A stretch of DNA of 64,000 bases, from positions 1,674,001-1,738,000 of the forward strand of contig NZ_AP012544.1 of assembly GCF_000829055.1 (NCBI RefSeq). Reading direction: 5' to 3'. Source of the stretch: Lacticaseibacillus casei DSM 20011 = JCM 1134 = ATCC 393. GTDB lineage: Bacteria; Bacillota; Bacilli; Lactobacillales; Lactobacillaceae. A program made the position numbers and the translations under genes. Below the pieces are notes generated by a model. That model saw nothing but the letters and a program-made list of their open reading frames with translations, searched no databases and was not told the origin of the DNA. Of this stretch, positions 54,958 to 63,236 are shown one piece after another (position 1 is the first letter of the stretch; each line of letters opens with the position of its first letter).

Positions 54958-54971
54958 TGCAAGCCCTTTCA
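54958..54971. promoter_or_regulatory. Candidate cre site upstream of pox
   Basis: TGCAAGCCCTTTCA matches 12 of 14 positions of TGWAANCGNTNWCA, about 75-88 bp before the pox start. CcpA control of pyruvate oxidase is known in related species. Confidence 0.45.
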
Positions 54972-55138
54972 CTTCAACTAATCTTGCAAAAAGGCCAAAA
55001 GCCTAAAAATCGCTTCCATGACCGGCATAATAAGCCCGTTGGAACCATAACAGTCAACCAAATTGACTAATACAGATTGACAGGTTTCATACCGTTCGCC
55101 GAAAATAATTGCCATAAAATAACCAGCCACAAATCAGA

Positions 55139-56332
55139 TTAATGTGTCGAAGTCGATGAATTAGCCGGCCGCTTTTCGTACAAGCGTTCCTGTCCAACGA
55201 CACCAGTCAAAACAAATTGGCCACGGAAGTACGCTGGATCCGGCCGATAATCTTCGGGATCATAAGGCACCTTATCGCTGAACAGCGCCTCGTATTCCGG
55301 CGCCGTCAGCTGTTGGCGATCATCCAATTGGCGGGCGTGAGCGGCTGACTGTAGTTGGTCTTTGAAGCCTGGCTGCAAAATACCACTGAAAAACTCCGCC
55401 ACCGCACCTGACCCATACGAAAATAGCCCGATACGGTCTCCGGCCTGCAGTGTTGCATCGTGATCCAATAAGGAAAGCAGTCCGAAGTAAAGCGAACCCG
55501 TATAAATATTGCCAATCCGGCGGCAGTAGCGAGTGCTAGCGTCAAACCGTTCCTTTAATCGCTTCACAGTCTGGTCGTCGGCTTCGGGCAAGACTAAATC
55601 CAACGCCTTTTTGCCCATTTTGGTGTAAGGCAAATGGAAGGTCATCCCCGCAAAATCAGCTGCGGTTAAATGGTTTTCAGCCTGATAACGATCCCAGACC
55701 GCCTGAAAGAAGGCCAAATACTGCTCAGTGGAATACTTTCCCTGGGCAATTGCTGTATCCTGGTAAACCGGCCGCCAAAAATCATTAATCGATGCCGAGC
55801 GATAAACCGAATCCGACTCAATCGTGATGAGTCGCGGATCCGCCTTGACGATCATCGCCACGGCACCGGCGCCTTGGGTGACTTCACCTGCTGTCGCCAA
55901 GCCGTACCGGGCAATATCAGCCGCGATGACCAGCACGCTTTTATCTGGATGCCCAGCTACATAATCCCGCGCCATCATCAAAGCCGCGGTTCCGCCATAA
56001 CAGGCTTCTTTTAATTCAACTGCACGTACCCATTCAGGCAAGTCCAGCAGCTGATGAATAAACAAAGCAGCTGACTTGCTTGCGTCCACACCACTTTCGG
56101 TTCCGACCAGCACCATTCCCAGACTGTCCCGGACTGCCGGGGTCATCAGTGGTGCTGCGGCATTGGCACCCATCGTCACAATATCTTGACTTGAAGGCGG
56201 TACCGCCTGTTCATCTTGGCCGATGCCGATGGTGTACTTGTCCGGTTCATCTCCCCGAACCTTTGCGAGTTCCACTAAATCGACGTAAAAGTCCGGTGTA
56301 TCCATTGCAATGGCATCAATCCCGATTTTCAT
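55139..56332 (-). CDS. mvaS: HMG-CoA synthase
   Basis: A 397-aa enzyme condensing acetyl-CoA with acetoacetyl-CoA. Catalytic Cys111 lies in ELKEACYGGTAALMMA. The active-site Glu is in VLVGTESGVDASKS. The general-base His is in MTFHLPYTKMGKKAL, and RRIGNIYTGSLYFGLLSLL is conserved. It overlaps mvaA by 17 bp and is last in the operon. Confidence 0.96.
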   Translation of the reverse strand: MKIGIDAIAMDTPDFYVDLVELAKVRGDEPDKYTIGIGQDEQAVPPSSQDIVTMGANAAAPLMTPAVRDSLGMVLVGTESGVDASKSAALFIHQLLDLPEWVRAVELKEACYGGTAALMMARDYVAGHPDKSVLVIAADIARYGLATAGEVTQGAGAVAMIVKADPRLITIESDSVYRSASINDFWRPVYQDTAIAQGKYSTEQYLAFFQAVWDRYQAENHLTAADFAGMTFHLPYTKMGKKALDLVLPEADDQTVKRLKERFDASTRYCRRIGNIYTGSLYFGLLSLLDHDATLQAGDRIGLFSYGSGAVAEFFSGILQPGFKDQLQSAAHARQLDDRQQLTAPEYEALFSDKVPYDPEDYRPDPAYFRGQFVLTGVVGQERLYEKRPANSSTSTH

Positions 56333-57596
56333 TTTTTGATTGGCCTACTTTCTGATTTGATCGAATGTTTGCTAAATAAGTTTTGGCATGTGCTAGGTCC
56401 ATTTGCCCTTCCCGCAATGCAGCGACCAGAGCCGGCAGTTCGCGTTCGTCGGCACCAGCCGCGATCGCTAAGGCATTAGCTTGCAGCTTCATATGCCCGG
56501 CTTGAATACCCGGTCCGGCCAGTGCCCGCAATGCCGCAAGATTCTGCACCAAGCCCAATGCCGCAATCACCTGCTGCATGGTGGCTAAATCTCGATAACC
56601 ACCAAGGCGGCGGGCAGCTTGTGCCAGTGGCAAGGCACCGATTGCACCACCGACCGCTCCGAGCGGTAACGGTATTTGCAAGGTTCCTTCTAACTTACCG
56701 GCATGCATCACCCAGCGCGATAAAGGTTGATATTGGCCGCTAGCAGCTGCGAAAGCACCCACACTTGCGGCAATCGCCCGCGTGTCATTGCCAGTTGCCA
56801 AAACTGCTCCAATGACGCCGTTAAGAATTCCTTTATTATGCGTTACGGCACGTTCCGGATCGACAAAAGCCAATTCGCTAAGTTGCACGATTTTTTTGGC
56901 AATTACCTCACCTGACGCTGTCTCCGTGGCAAGGGTCGGCGGATCAAGTTGCACCGTCGCGGTCACTAACTCGGCTGGGGTATTTGTTAAAATACTGACC
57001 AAAATCGTTCCGTTGAGCCAGGTTTTAACGACTGCTGCAACTGCTTCGGCTACCGTATTGGCATAATTGGCGCCCATCGCCTCTTTAGGGTTAAGGGTTA
57101 AGCGAATCTTCAAAAAACGGTTGGCTAACACCGACACGGCAACGCCAACTAACCCGCCACCACGCTGAATCATGGAAGGATGAGCGGCTGCCACAATCGC
57201 TTTGATGTCTGCTTGATGGGCCAAAACCGTTTGCTTGGCAGCTTCCAAATCGGCTAAGTCTGTCAAAACCACCTCGGCGACCACCTGATGCGAATCAACC
57301 CGTGCCACAACCCCGCCATTTTCGGCAGCAATCCGCGCACCATTACTGGCAGCTGCTACAACAGAAGGTTCTTCGTTGGCAAGTGGCACCTGATGTAACT
57401 GGCCATTCACTAATAGATTTCGGGCAATCCCTAAAGGTAGCGAAAATTCACCGATTGAATTTTCGATCAGCTTCGCTTCGGTTGCGGCAGGGAGGGATAA
57501 CGTTGCCGCGAATAAACTGGCATCCGCCTGCGTCAGCGAACCTTCGCGAATCAATTGCGCGCGCCTTTCTTCAGGCGTTTTTTCGTAAAATTTCAT
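56316..57596 (-). CDS. mvaA: HMG-CoA reductase (class II)
   Basis: A 426-aa enzyme forming mevalonate. LPLGIARNLLVNG, the catalytic Glu in EEPSVVAAASNGARI, NPKEAMGANYANTVAEAV with the active-site residues, and AVTHNKGILNGVIGAVLATGNDTRA are class II landmarks. The ATG at 57596 is 5 bp from AGGAGG; a GTG one codon earlier is less well placed. It is separate from the thiolase gene, unlike the fused MvaE of enterococci. Confidence 0.96.
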   Translation of the reverse strand: MKFYEKTPEERRAQLIREGSLTQADASLFAATLSLPAATEAKLIENSIGEFSLPLGIARNLLVNGQLHQVPLANEEPSVVAAASNGARIAAENGGVVARVDSHQVVAEVVLTDLADLEAAKQTVLAHQADIKAIVAAAHPSMIQRGGGLVGVAVSVLANRFLKIRLTLNPKEAMGANYANTVAEAVAAVVKTWLNGTILVSILTNTPAELVTATVQLDPPTLATETASGEVIAKKIVQLSELAFVDPERAVTHNKGILNGVIGAVLATGNDTRAIAASVGAFAAASGQYQPLSRWVMHAGKLEGTLQIPLPLGAVGGAIGALPLAQAARRLGGYRDLATMQQVIAALGLVQNLAALRALAGPGIQAGHMKLQANALAIAAGADERELPALVAALREGQMDLAHAKTYLANIRSNQKVGQSKNENRD

Positions 57597-57605
57597 CACG
57601 TCCTC

Positions 57606-58787
57606 CTAAACATGCCGGACGACCTGCATCGCAATGCCGATACCACCGCCAACACATAAAGCTGGAATACCGGTCTTTTCATCACGTTCTGCTAAGTTAT
57701 AAAGTAATGAAACCATAATGCGCGCACCGGACGCCCCAAGTGGATGTCCTAACGCTAAGGCACCGCCATTGATATTCACCTGTTCATCGGTTAATCCCAA
57801 GTCACGCATCACCGCGACGCTTTGGGAGGCAAAGGCTTCATTGAGCTCGACTTGATCAATGGACGAAATCGAAGTGCCATTGGTCTGAAGCAACTGGTCA
57901 ATCGCCAATTTAGGCGCATAACCCATGATATCCGGATCAATGCCAACTTCAGTATAATCCGTAATCGTCGCTAAATAATGTAGTCCTAGTTGCTCGGCTT
58001 TACTTTTGGCCATCAAAACCAAAGCCGCCGCACCATCATTAATACCGCTTGCATTGCCAGCCGTCACCGTACCGCCAACTTCAAAAACCGGCGGCAGCTT
58101 GGCTAGCTGAGCCAGCGAAGTGTCTGGACGGATGGCGGAATCGGTTTCGACGGTGACATCGCCATGGCGACCGGCAATCGTGACTGGCGCCATCTGCGAT
58201 TTAAATCGACCTTCAGCCGCTGCAGCTGCCGCGCGTAAATGGGAGCGCAAGGCAAACTCATCTTGGTCGCGACGGCTAATCTCAAAGCGCGTGGCAATAT
58301 TTTCCGCAGTGATCCCCATGGGTTGCTGACTGAAGGCGTCATTTAGACCGTCGCGGCTGAGTCCGTCAACAAATGCCGTGTCGCCAAATTTATGACCGGC
58401 GCGCATGGCTTCGGCGTAATAAGGAACTTGGCTCATGCTTTCAGTACCGCCAACCAGCACAGCAGTGGCTTCGCTTAATTGAATCGCCGCCTGTCCCAGC
58501 CGAATCGCCTTTAACCCGGATCCGCACACTTCATTGACCGTCATGGCCGTGGAGCGATTTGCCATCCCGCTTTTTAACGCAATTTGCCGCGCCACATTCT
58601 GACCGGAACCGGCCTGTAAAACATTCCCGAAAATAGCCTGATCCAATTGCTCAGGGTCAACCCGCGCCGCTTTAATAGCTGCCTGTGCCGCTGCAACCCC
58701 CAAATCAACCGCACTGGCACCAGCAAGCTCGCCACCCAGCTTCCCAATCGGCGTTCGCTTAGCACTGAGAATGACAACTTCTTCCAT
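57606..58787 (-). CDS. Acetyl-CoA C-acetyltransferase
   Basis: A 393-aa biosynthetic thiolase making acetoacetyl-CoA, first step of the mevalonate route. Catalytic Cys88 lies in [16 protein letters not shown]. The NEAFA motif is in [16 protein letters not shown], the His in [16 protein letters not shown], and the second Cys in [13 protein letters not shown]. It is first gene of the operon, 9 bp before mvaA. AGGAGG precedes the ATG. Confidence 0.95.
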   Translation of the reverse strand: MEEVVILSAKRTPIGKLGGELAGASAVDLGVAAAQAAIKAARVDPEQLDQAIFGNVLQAGSGQNVARQIALKSGMANRSTAMTVNEVCGSGLKAIRLGQAAIQLSEATAVLVGGTESMSQVPYYAEAMRAGHKFGDTAFVDGLSRDGLNDAFSQQPMGITAENIATRFEISRRDQDEFALRSHLRAAAAAAEGRFKSQMAPVTIAGRHGDVTVETDSAIRPDTSLAQLAKLPPVFEVGGTVTAGNASGINDGAAALVLMAKSKAEQLGLHYLATITDYTEVGIDPDIMGYAPKLAIDQLLQTNGTSISSIDQVELNEAFASQSVAVMRDLGLTDEQVNINGGALALGHPLGASGARIMVSLLYNLAERDEKTGIPALCVGGGIGIAMQVVRHV

Positions 58788-58830
58788 GATGACCTCCTAA
58801 TACGTACAATCGCGCTTCTTACGCTTTTTA

Positions 58831-58867
58831 GATAAACCGTTACAGTTTATCACAGACTTAACTGCAA
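58831..58867 (-). promoter_or_regulatory. Mevalonate operon promoter with palindromic operator candidate
   Basis: GATAAACCGT and ACAGTTTATC (58831-58851) are arms of a 21-bp palindrome with one mismatch and a 1-nt centre. On the minus strand a -35 TTGCAG (58862-58867) with 17-bp spacer reaches a -10 TGTAAC (58839-58844) that lies inside the palindrome. Confidence 0.55.
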
Positions 58868-58885
58868 AACACTGAGCTATAATTA

Positions 58886-59088
58886 GAGAGCTTGAACTGG
58901 CGCGGGTAGAAGCCGAAGTGTAAGTGGCCTCAGGCGTGATGGCCCGGGCTTAGGCCATTGCGACTGAGGTCCTTACACGCAGGCTTCTGCGCCAGTGAAC
59001 GCGTTTGAGAGCGTGAACTGGTGCGGGTAGAAGCCGAAGTGTCGGCAGGCACCTGCACAAAAACTGTGCTTACAAAGCCAGCGAACGT
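58886..59088 (+). repeat. Palindromic element, copy D (complete hairpin plus internally deleted second copy)
   Basis: Left arm 58886-58943, loop, right arm 58953-59006 (loop-proximal stem CTCAGGCGTGATGGCC / GGCCATTGCGACTGAG, with mismatches). Directly after it a second left-arm beginning (59007-59041: GAGAGCGTGAACTGG...GAAGTGT) joins sequence resembling a right-arm end (CTTACAAAGCCAGCGAACGTT, 59069-59088). The middle of this second copy is missing. It lies in the 470-bp gap between the divergent thiolase and 99-aa genes. Confidence 0.82.
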
Positions 59089-59259
59089 TCTTATAAATTC
59101 ACCCAAGCCTCCCGCGCAAATTAACCACTCGTTATGCTATCTACATCTCATAAAACCAAATCAAACATAAGCTTGCTTAAATTGTATGCGATTGTTCTGA
59201 TAAGCACCAACCTTCTTCATGAATCCTTAACTTTTGCCATTAGAAAGGAGGCCGCCACC

Positions 59260-59559
59260 ATGCGAGTGATTGATTTACTCGCTTTATTAGCCGACCAAAA
59301 CAAAAACGCCTCCGTGTTGCTGGACACGCAACCAACACCGAGCCGTTTTGATGATTTTATCCTGACAACCGCGGACGATCAGCCGCAACTGATTTTTAAA
59401 CCAAACCTTACCCGCAAGGCTCCTTTACGTGTCTGGGAATTGCAGCTCTTATTAAATAAACCGGATCTCCAAGCGCGATTTTTGTATCTGACTGACGCAA
59501 ATGGACCACGCGCTCTTTTTGGGTTCATCAAGCGCCAGAACGGTTTACTACTTAATTAG
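59260..59559 (+). CDS. Small hypothetical protein
   Basis: A 99-aa soluble protein (MRVIDLLALLADQNKNASVLLDT ... LFGFIKRQNGLLLN) with no recognised family. AAAGGAGG 8 bp before the ATG is a strong site, which favours this start over the longer frame from 59134. Its stop overlaps the end of the convergent TIM-barrel gene by 4 bp. No terminator separates them. Confidence 0.6.
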   Translation: MRVIDLLALLADQNKNASVLLDTQPTPSRFDDFILTTADDQPQLIFKPNLTRKAPLRVWELQLLLNKPDLQARFLYLTDANGPRALFGFIKRQNGLLLN

Positions 59560-60386
59560 GCTGGATGCTTGGCTGCGGCTAATTCTTCAGACACCTTTTC
59601 TAAATAGTGATGGCTGGCGATCATTTCCTCACAGTTGAACTGATCCTTCAACCCGATTTCATAAATCCGACTGGCCTTAGGGTTGAGCAGCGGCAAAACC
59701 CGCGCCCAATCGATTCGTCCCTGTCCCAGAGGCAAGCTGTCATGCGTTTTGCCCATCGAATCGACAAGATGATAGTGCCGAACCAAAGGCTTTAGATTCG
59801 CCAGACTGGCCATGAGCCGATCATTATCGCCGTGAAGCGTGATGAAGGTGTGGCTGGTATCATAGGCTAGTGGTAGGTGCCAACGCAATATCCGCGCCTC
59901 AAAATCAGGATCGCCATAGCGAAAAATGGGGGACATAGAGTTTTCAAAGACAACGTGTCCCGGCGCCTCCTGAGCAAACGCAATCATCCGCGCTAAAGCA
60001 ACATCCTGCGCCTTGGCAACGTCCGTCCACCCAGCATAATCGCCTGGTGTGTCCACCCGATAACCCCCATGGATCAACGCCGTCGCATTCACCTTTTTGG
60101 CCAGATTCATGAGCTTAATCGAACTGGTCATCATAAAATCATAACGCGTCGGATACTTGGTTGGATTCATGGCTAATTCATTGCGTTGACCACGGAATCG
60201 CATCGGATGATGGAAAACCACTGTGGGCACTTGACTGCGCACCCAAGTCACCATTTTCAAAAAATGGTTCCATCCTTCAGCCGTAAAATCATTTTCGGTT
60301 AAGTGAAATTCAAATACGTCCGGATGATACTGCAACCGATCACGAATCTGCCGTTCATCTGTACTAGCTTTTAATCCCAGTAACAT
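59556..60386 (-). CDS. Sugar phosphate isomerase/epimerase-like TIM-barrel protein
   Basis: A 276-aa protein of the xylose isomerase-like/AP endonuclease 2 superfamily. Metal-ligand candidates: the Glu in HVVFENSMSP, the Asp-His pair in LAYDTSHTFI, the His in VRHYHLVDSMG and the Glu in IYEIGLKDQ, preceded by VVFHHPMRF and ALIHGGYRV. It may act on sugars or on damaged DNA; the sequence does not decide. Confidence 0.75.
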   Translation of the reverse strand: MLLGLKASTDERQIRDRLQYHPDVFEFHLTENDFTAEGWNHFLKMVTWVRSQVPTVVFHHPMRFRGQRNELAMNPTKYPTRYDFMMTSSIKLMNLAKKVNATALIHGGYRVDTPGDYAGWTDVAKAQDVALARMIAFAQEAPGHVVFENSMSPIFRYGDPDFEARILRWHLPLAYDTSHTFITLHGDNDRLMASLANLKPLVRHYHLVDSMGKTHDSLPLGQGRIDWARVLPLLNPKASRIYEIGLKDQFNCEEMIASHHYLEKVSEELAAAKHPA

Positions 60387-60458
60387 CGATTAACCGTTGC
60401 CTCCTCAAACTGATCACACACAGTTGCCAACTTACCATAACGTTATAACGTGTACGCC

Positions 60459-61022
60459 TCAACTTGGCAGTCTTCTCATAAGTCGCTTGAGTTTTTTACG
60501 ATCAATCAGCATGACCCCCAGATCATCTGCTAAGGCGATTGCCGAATCGGAAAAATCGCTATTGGTGATCACCGCAGCTTGATCAAGTTTATAAAATTGA
60601 TGGCCAGCCCAAACCTCTTGCACTGCCTTGTTACCGACAAAACCGGTATACCGCTTGCATTGAAACCCAATGGACTGCCCCTTCTTTCGGGCGATAATGT
60701 CGATTCCCTGATCACCGGAAGCTTGTGTGAGTTGAATATGTTTAAACCCGTTTCGCTTCAACAAGTATGCGCAAAACTCCTCAAATTTCTCGCCTTCCAT
60801 GATGTCGACATTTTCCATTTTCAAATCACGGAAGCGAAAATGATGATGGTAAAGCAAGATGGCATTCACCACCACAAACAGACTAATAATCACAAAACTT
60901 GCCGGATCGCCATATGGTCGCAACTGCCGGGGCAGAATGTCGCGGGCCCAGAAACTGTAAGCAAGTGCCAGAATAAACAGTGCCCACAGTAATTGATAGG
61001 CCTTCTTAAGTAACGTTCTCAT
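60459..61022 (-). CDS. Membrane-anchored Mrr-type restriction endonuclease-like protein
   Basis: A 187-aa protein. Two membrane helices (about 10-26 and 41-60) are followed by a restriction-endonuclease-fold domain with EGEKFEEFCAYLLKRNGF, the catalytic Asp in GDQGIDIIARKKG and the QxK motif as GFQCKRY. VITNSDFSDSAIALAD follows as in the family. The ATG at 61022 follows AGAAGGGTGG. Members are widespread solitary genes; substrate (modified, foreign or damaged DNA) unknown. No methyltransferase is adjacent. Confidence 0.82.
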   Translation of the reverse strand: MRTLLKKAYQLLWALFILALAYSFWARDILPRQLRPYGDPASFVIISLFVVVNAILLYHHHFRFRDLKMENVDIMEGEKFEEFCAYLLKRNGFKHIQLTQASGDQGIDIIARKKGQSIGFQCKRYTGFVGNKAVQEVWAGHQFYKLDQAAVITNSDFSDSAIALADDLGVMLIDRKKLKRLMRRLPS

Positions 61023-61119
61023 GGTTCCACCCTTCTCTTTCCTTATCAAGCCTAGCAGATTCAAGTCATGATTGCATTGAATCTGGAGCAATTTTTCTGT
61101 AGGCTTAAACTATTGAGAG

Positions 61120-61133
61120 AGGAAGCGCTTTCG
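61120..61133. promoter_or_regulatory. Candidate cre site overlapping the aldose-epimerase ribosome binding site
   Basis: AGGAAGCGCTTTCG has a perfect cre core (AAGCGCTTTC), 11 of 14 consensus positions. It covers the Shine-Dalgarno region and ends 2 bp before the ATG at 61136. Confidence 0.5.
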
Positions 61134-61135
61134 CC

Positions 61136-61954
61136 ATGAAACTAAGCGCCAAAATTTTTGCCAAAGTCGGTCAGGAACGAATTACCCAATATACTTTGGT
61201 GAACGATCATCACATGACCTTACGCTTTTTAACGTTTGGTGCCCGGGTCCAACAGGTTCGTCTGCCTAACGCGACCGGGTTTGACCCTAACTTACTGCTT
61301 GGATTTGTCACTTTAGAAGACTATCTGCACCAGCCGGGGTTTTTCGGCGCCATGACCGGTCCGCTGCAACCAGCCGAAGCCAATGTCTCTGGCGCATGGC
61401 AAAATTGGAACTGGGCGGTGAAAACCAGTCAGGATCCTGATTTAGTCATCACGTTCTCGCTAGACTTGCCAGAAGGTGCCGATGGCCAACCTGGCACGCG
61501 TCAACTTAGCGTTACCCACCGGCTCAACAACGCAAACGTCTGGACCATTGACATGGCGATCCAAACCAGCGCTTCAATTCATCAACATCCCCGCCTGGTA
61601 TTGCCTTGGCTGCTCACGGCTGATCCCGCGCAAAAGATGATGCAGGCTAAATTAACAATTGCTTCGCAGCCAAGTATGATCGCGCAACAGTCAAAAGTTT
61701 ATGCGGCTCAGGACTACGACTTAGTAGCCGCTGACTGGCAACTCCATTACGTGACAGATGCCCAAGCTACGAGAATCGATCCATTTGCCGATATTGGTAC
61801 GCAAAACAACTTCAACGGCATCCTCGGACAGCCGCATGTGGCAATCGGCTTTGCTCCTGAAGCTAATTTGCAAGCTCAAGCCTGGGAACTTCCTGCAGGT
61901 GCGACATGGCGCCATCATGCTGAATATCACCTAGGCATTCGGCAGAAGTCGTAA
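61136..61954 (+). CDS. Aldose 1-epimerase-like protein
   Basis: A 272-aa protein of the GalM/LacX superfamily (LRFLTFGARVQQVRLPN ... NLLLGFVTLEDYLHQPGFFGAMTGP). It is shorter than GalM (~340 aa). The region equivalent to the catalytic His reads HQHPRLVLPWLL, and the catalytic Glu region may be HVAIGFAPEANL. Mutarotase activity is likely but the active site is divergent. Expression is probably carbon-catabolite controlled through the cre site at its start. Confidence 0.75.
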   Translation: MKLSAKIFAKVGQERITQYTLVNDHHMTLRFLTFGARVQQVRLPNATGFDPNLLLGFVTLEDYLHQPGFFGAMTGPLQPAEANVSGAWQNWNWAVKTSQDPDLVITFSLDLPEGADGQPGTRQLSVTHRLNNANVWTIDMAIQTSASIHQHPRLVLPWLLTADPAQKMMQAKLTIASQPSMIAQQSKVYAAQDYDLVAADWQLHYVTDAQATRIDPFADIGTQNNFNGILGQPHVAIGFAPEANLQAQAWELPAGATWRHHAEYHLGIRQKS

Positions 61955-61990
61955 ACCAGACTCAGTTGTGTCTAACAAACGCATTTAGTT

Positions 61991-62034
61991 GATCAAAAAA
62001 CCTTGTACGCATGACCCGCACAAGGTTTTTTGAT
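61991..62034. terminator. Bidirectional terminator between epimerase and M20 peptidase genes
   Basis: GATCAAAAAACCTTGT ... ACAAGGTTTTTTGATC, a perfect 16-bp stem around a GTACGC/GCGGGT-rich loop. Confidence 0.92.
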
Positions 62035-62048
62035 CGCCAATATTCTGG

Positions 62049-63191
62049 TTAATAGTTCAGGAAAACATCTTTATAAACTTTCACACTGTCAAAAACATCT
62101 TGAAGCGTCACATATTCGTTGGTCTCATGTGATGTATCATTTCCCGGCCCATAAATTGCCAGATCTAACCCATCGTGATAGAACAAGGCCGCATCCGTAA
62201 TCCCAGTCCGATACGCCACTGCCCCGCGGTCAAGCCCGATACGTTGCCGGGCCTGCTGAACGGCCTCAATCAAGACATTGTCAGGCGAAGCAGCGGCCGC
62301 ACCCAGCACTGAGTCAATTGAAAGTGACAGATGCACGCCTTTTGGTACAGGCGTTTTCGCCGCTTGTTTTAGCGCCTGAATAAACGCATCATTGTCGGCA
62401 ATCATGGTTGTGCGAATATTGCCACGCAGATAGGCCGACTCAGGTAGCGAGTTGATCTGGTTCCCGCCATGAATAATATCAATATTGTGCGTAGCGTGTC
62501 CCAAAATCGGATCATCCTTGGCCTGCAATGGCGCTGTTGCAGTCAACGCCGCATTGGCAAATGCAAACAAACCGTGAATGGCATTGGCCCCAAGATCCGG
62601 CCGCGATGAATGGGCCGCTTTACCATGTGCGGTCAACGTATAATCGATAATCCCGCGCTCAGCCGCATCCACATTACTATTGCCAGGCTCTGCCACTAAA
62701 AGACCATTGAGGCGGTCGCCATAACCCGCTGCGGCCAATTGCCGGGCGCCATAATTATCGATTTCTTCACCGACAGTGGCCATCAACTGAATCCCATGAT
62801 CCAGTTGCGCATGCGCGACTTGTTTCAAAGCGACAACCACCGCTGCCAACCCGGATTTCATATCCGTTGCCCCGCGGCCATATAACTTGCCGTCTTTTAC
62901 CTGTCCTGAAAACGGTGGAAACTGCCATTTGGATTCATCGCCGGCATCGACAACATCCATGTGCCCATCGACACCTAGCCACCGTTTGGCATTTGGATCG
63001 CCAACGGTCAAAACCAGATTATCCCGTCCCGGCGCATATGTGATCCGCTCGCGCTTAATTAAACCGGCTTGCAACTCAGGGGCTAAATAAGCCTCAATCA
63101 GCTCAGCAACTTGACCTTCTTTTGCGCCAACACTCGGTACTTGTACCATTGCCTGCAATAAATCAACGACTTGCTGCTCTTCATCCGTCAA
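62049..63191 (-). CDS. M20-family metallopeptidase (ArgE/DapE-like)
   Basis: A 380-aa di-zinc amidohydrolase. Metal ligands are seen in GVDGHMDVVDAGD (His and catalytic Asp), GRGATDMKSGLAAVVVAL (bridging Asp), VGEEIDNYGARQL (catalytic and ligand Glu) and the late PGNDTSHETNEYV (His). It belongs to the ArgE/DapE/ACY1 group. The TTG at 63191 lies 7 bp after GCGGAGG, which fits better than the ATG at 63212 that overlaps that site. It follows the ECF gene by 45 bp. Substrate unknown. Confidence 0.88.
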   Translation of the reverse strand: MTDEEQQVVDLLQAMVQVPSVGAKEGQVAELIEAYLAPELQAGLIKRERITYAPGRDNLVLTVGDPNAKRWLGVDGHMDVVDAGDESKWQFPPFSGQVKDGKLYGRGATDMKSGLAAVVVALKQVAHAQLDHGIQLMATVGEEIDNYGARQLAAAGYGDRLNGLLVAEPGNSNVDAAERGIIDYTLTAHGKAAHSSRPDLGANAIHGLFAFANAALTATAPLQAKDDPILGHATHNIDIIHGGNQINSLPESAYLRGNIRTTMIADNDAFIQALKQAAKTPVPKGVHLSLSIDSVLGAAAASPDNVLIEAVQQARQRIGLDRGAVAYRTGITDAALFYHDGLDLAIYGPGNDTSHETNEYVTLQDVFDSVKVYKDVFLNY

Positions 63192-63236
63192 TCCAAAACC
63201 TCCGCTTCTCAAAACTCATGATTGCTGATTCTAAAA

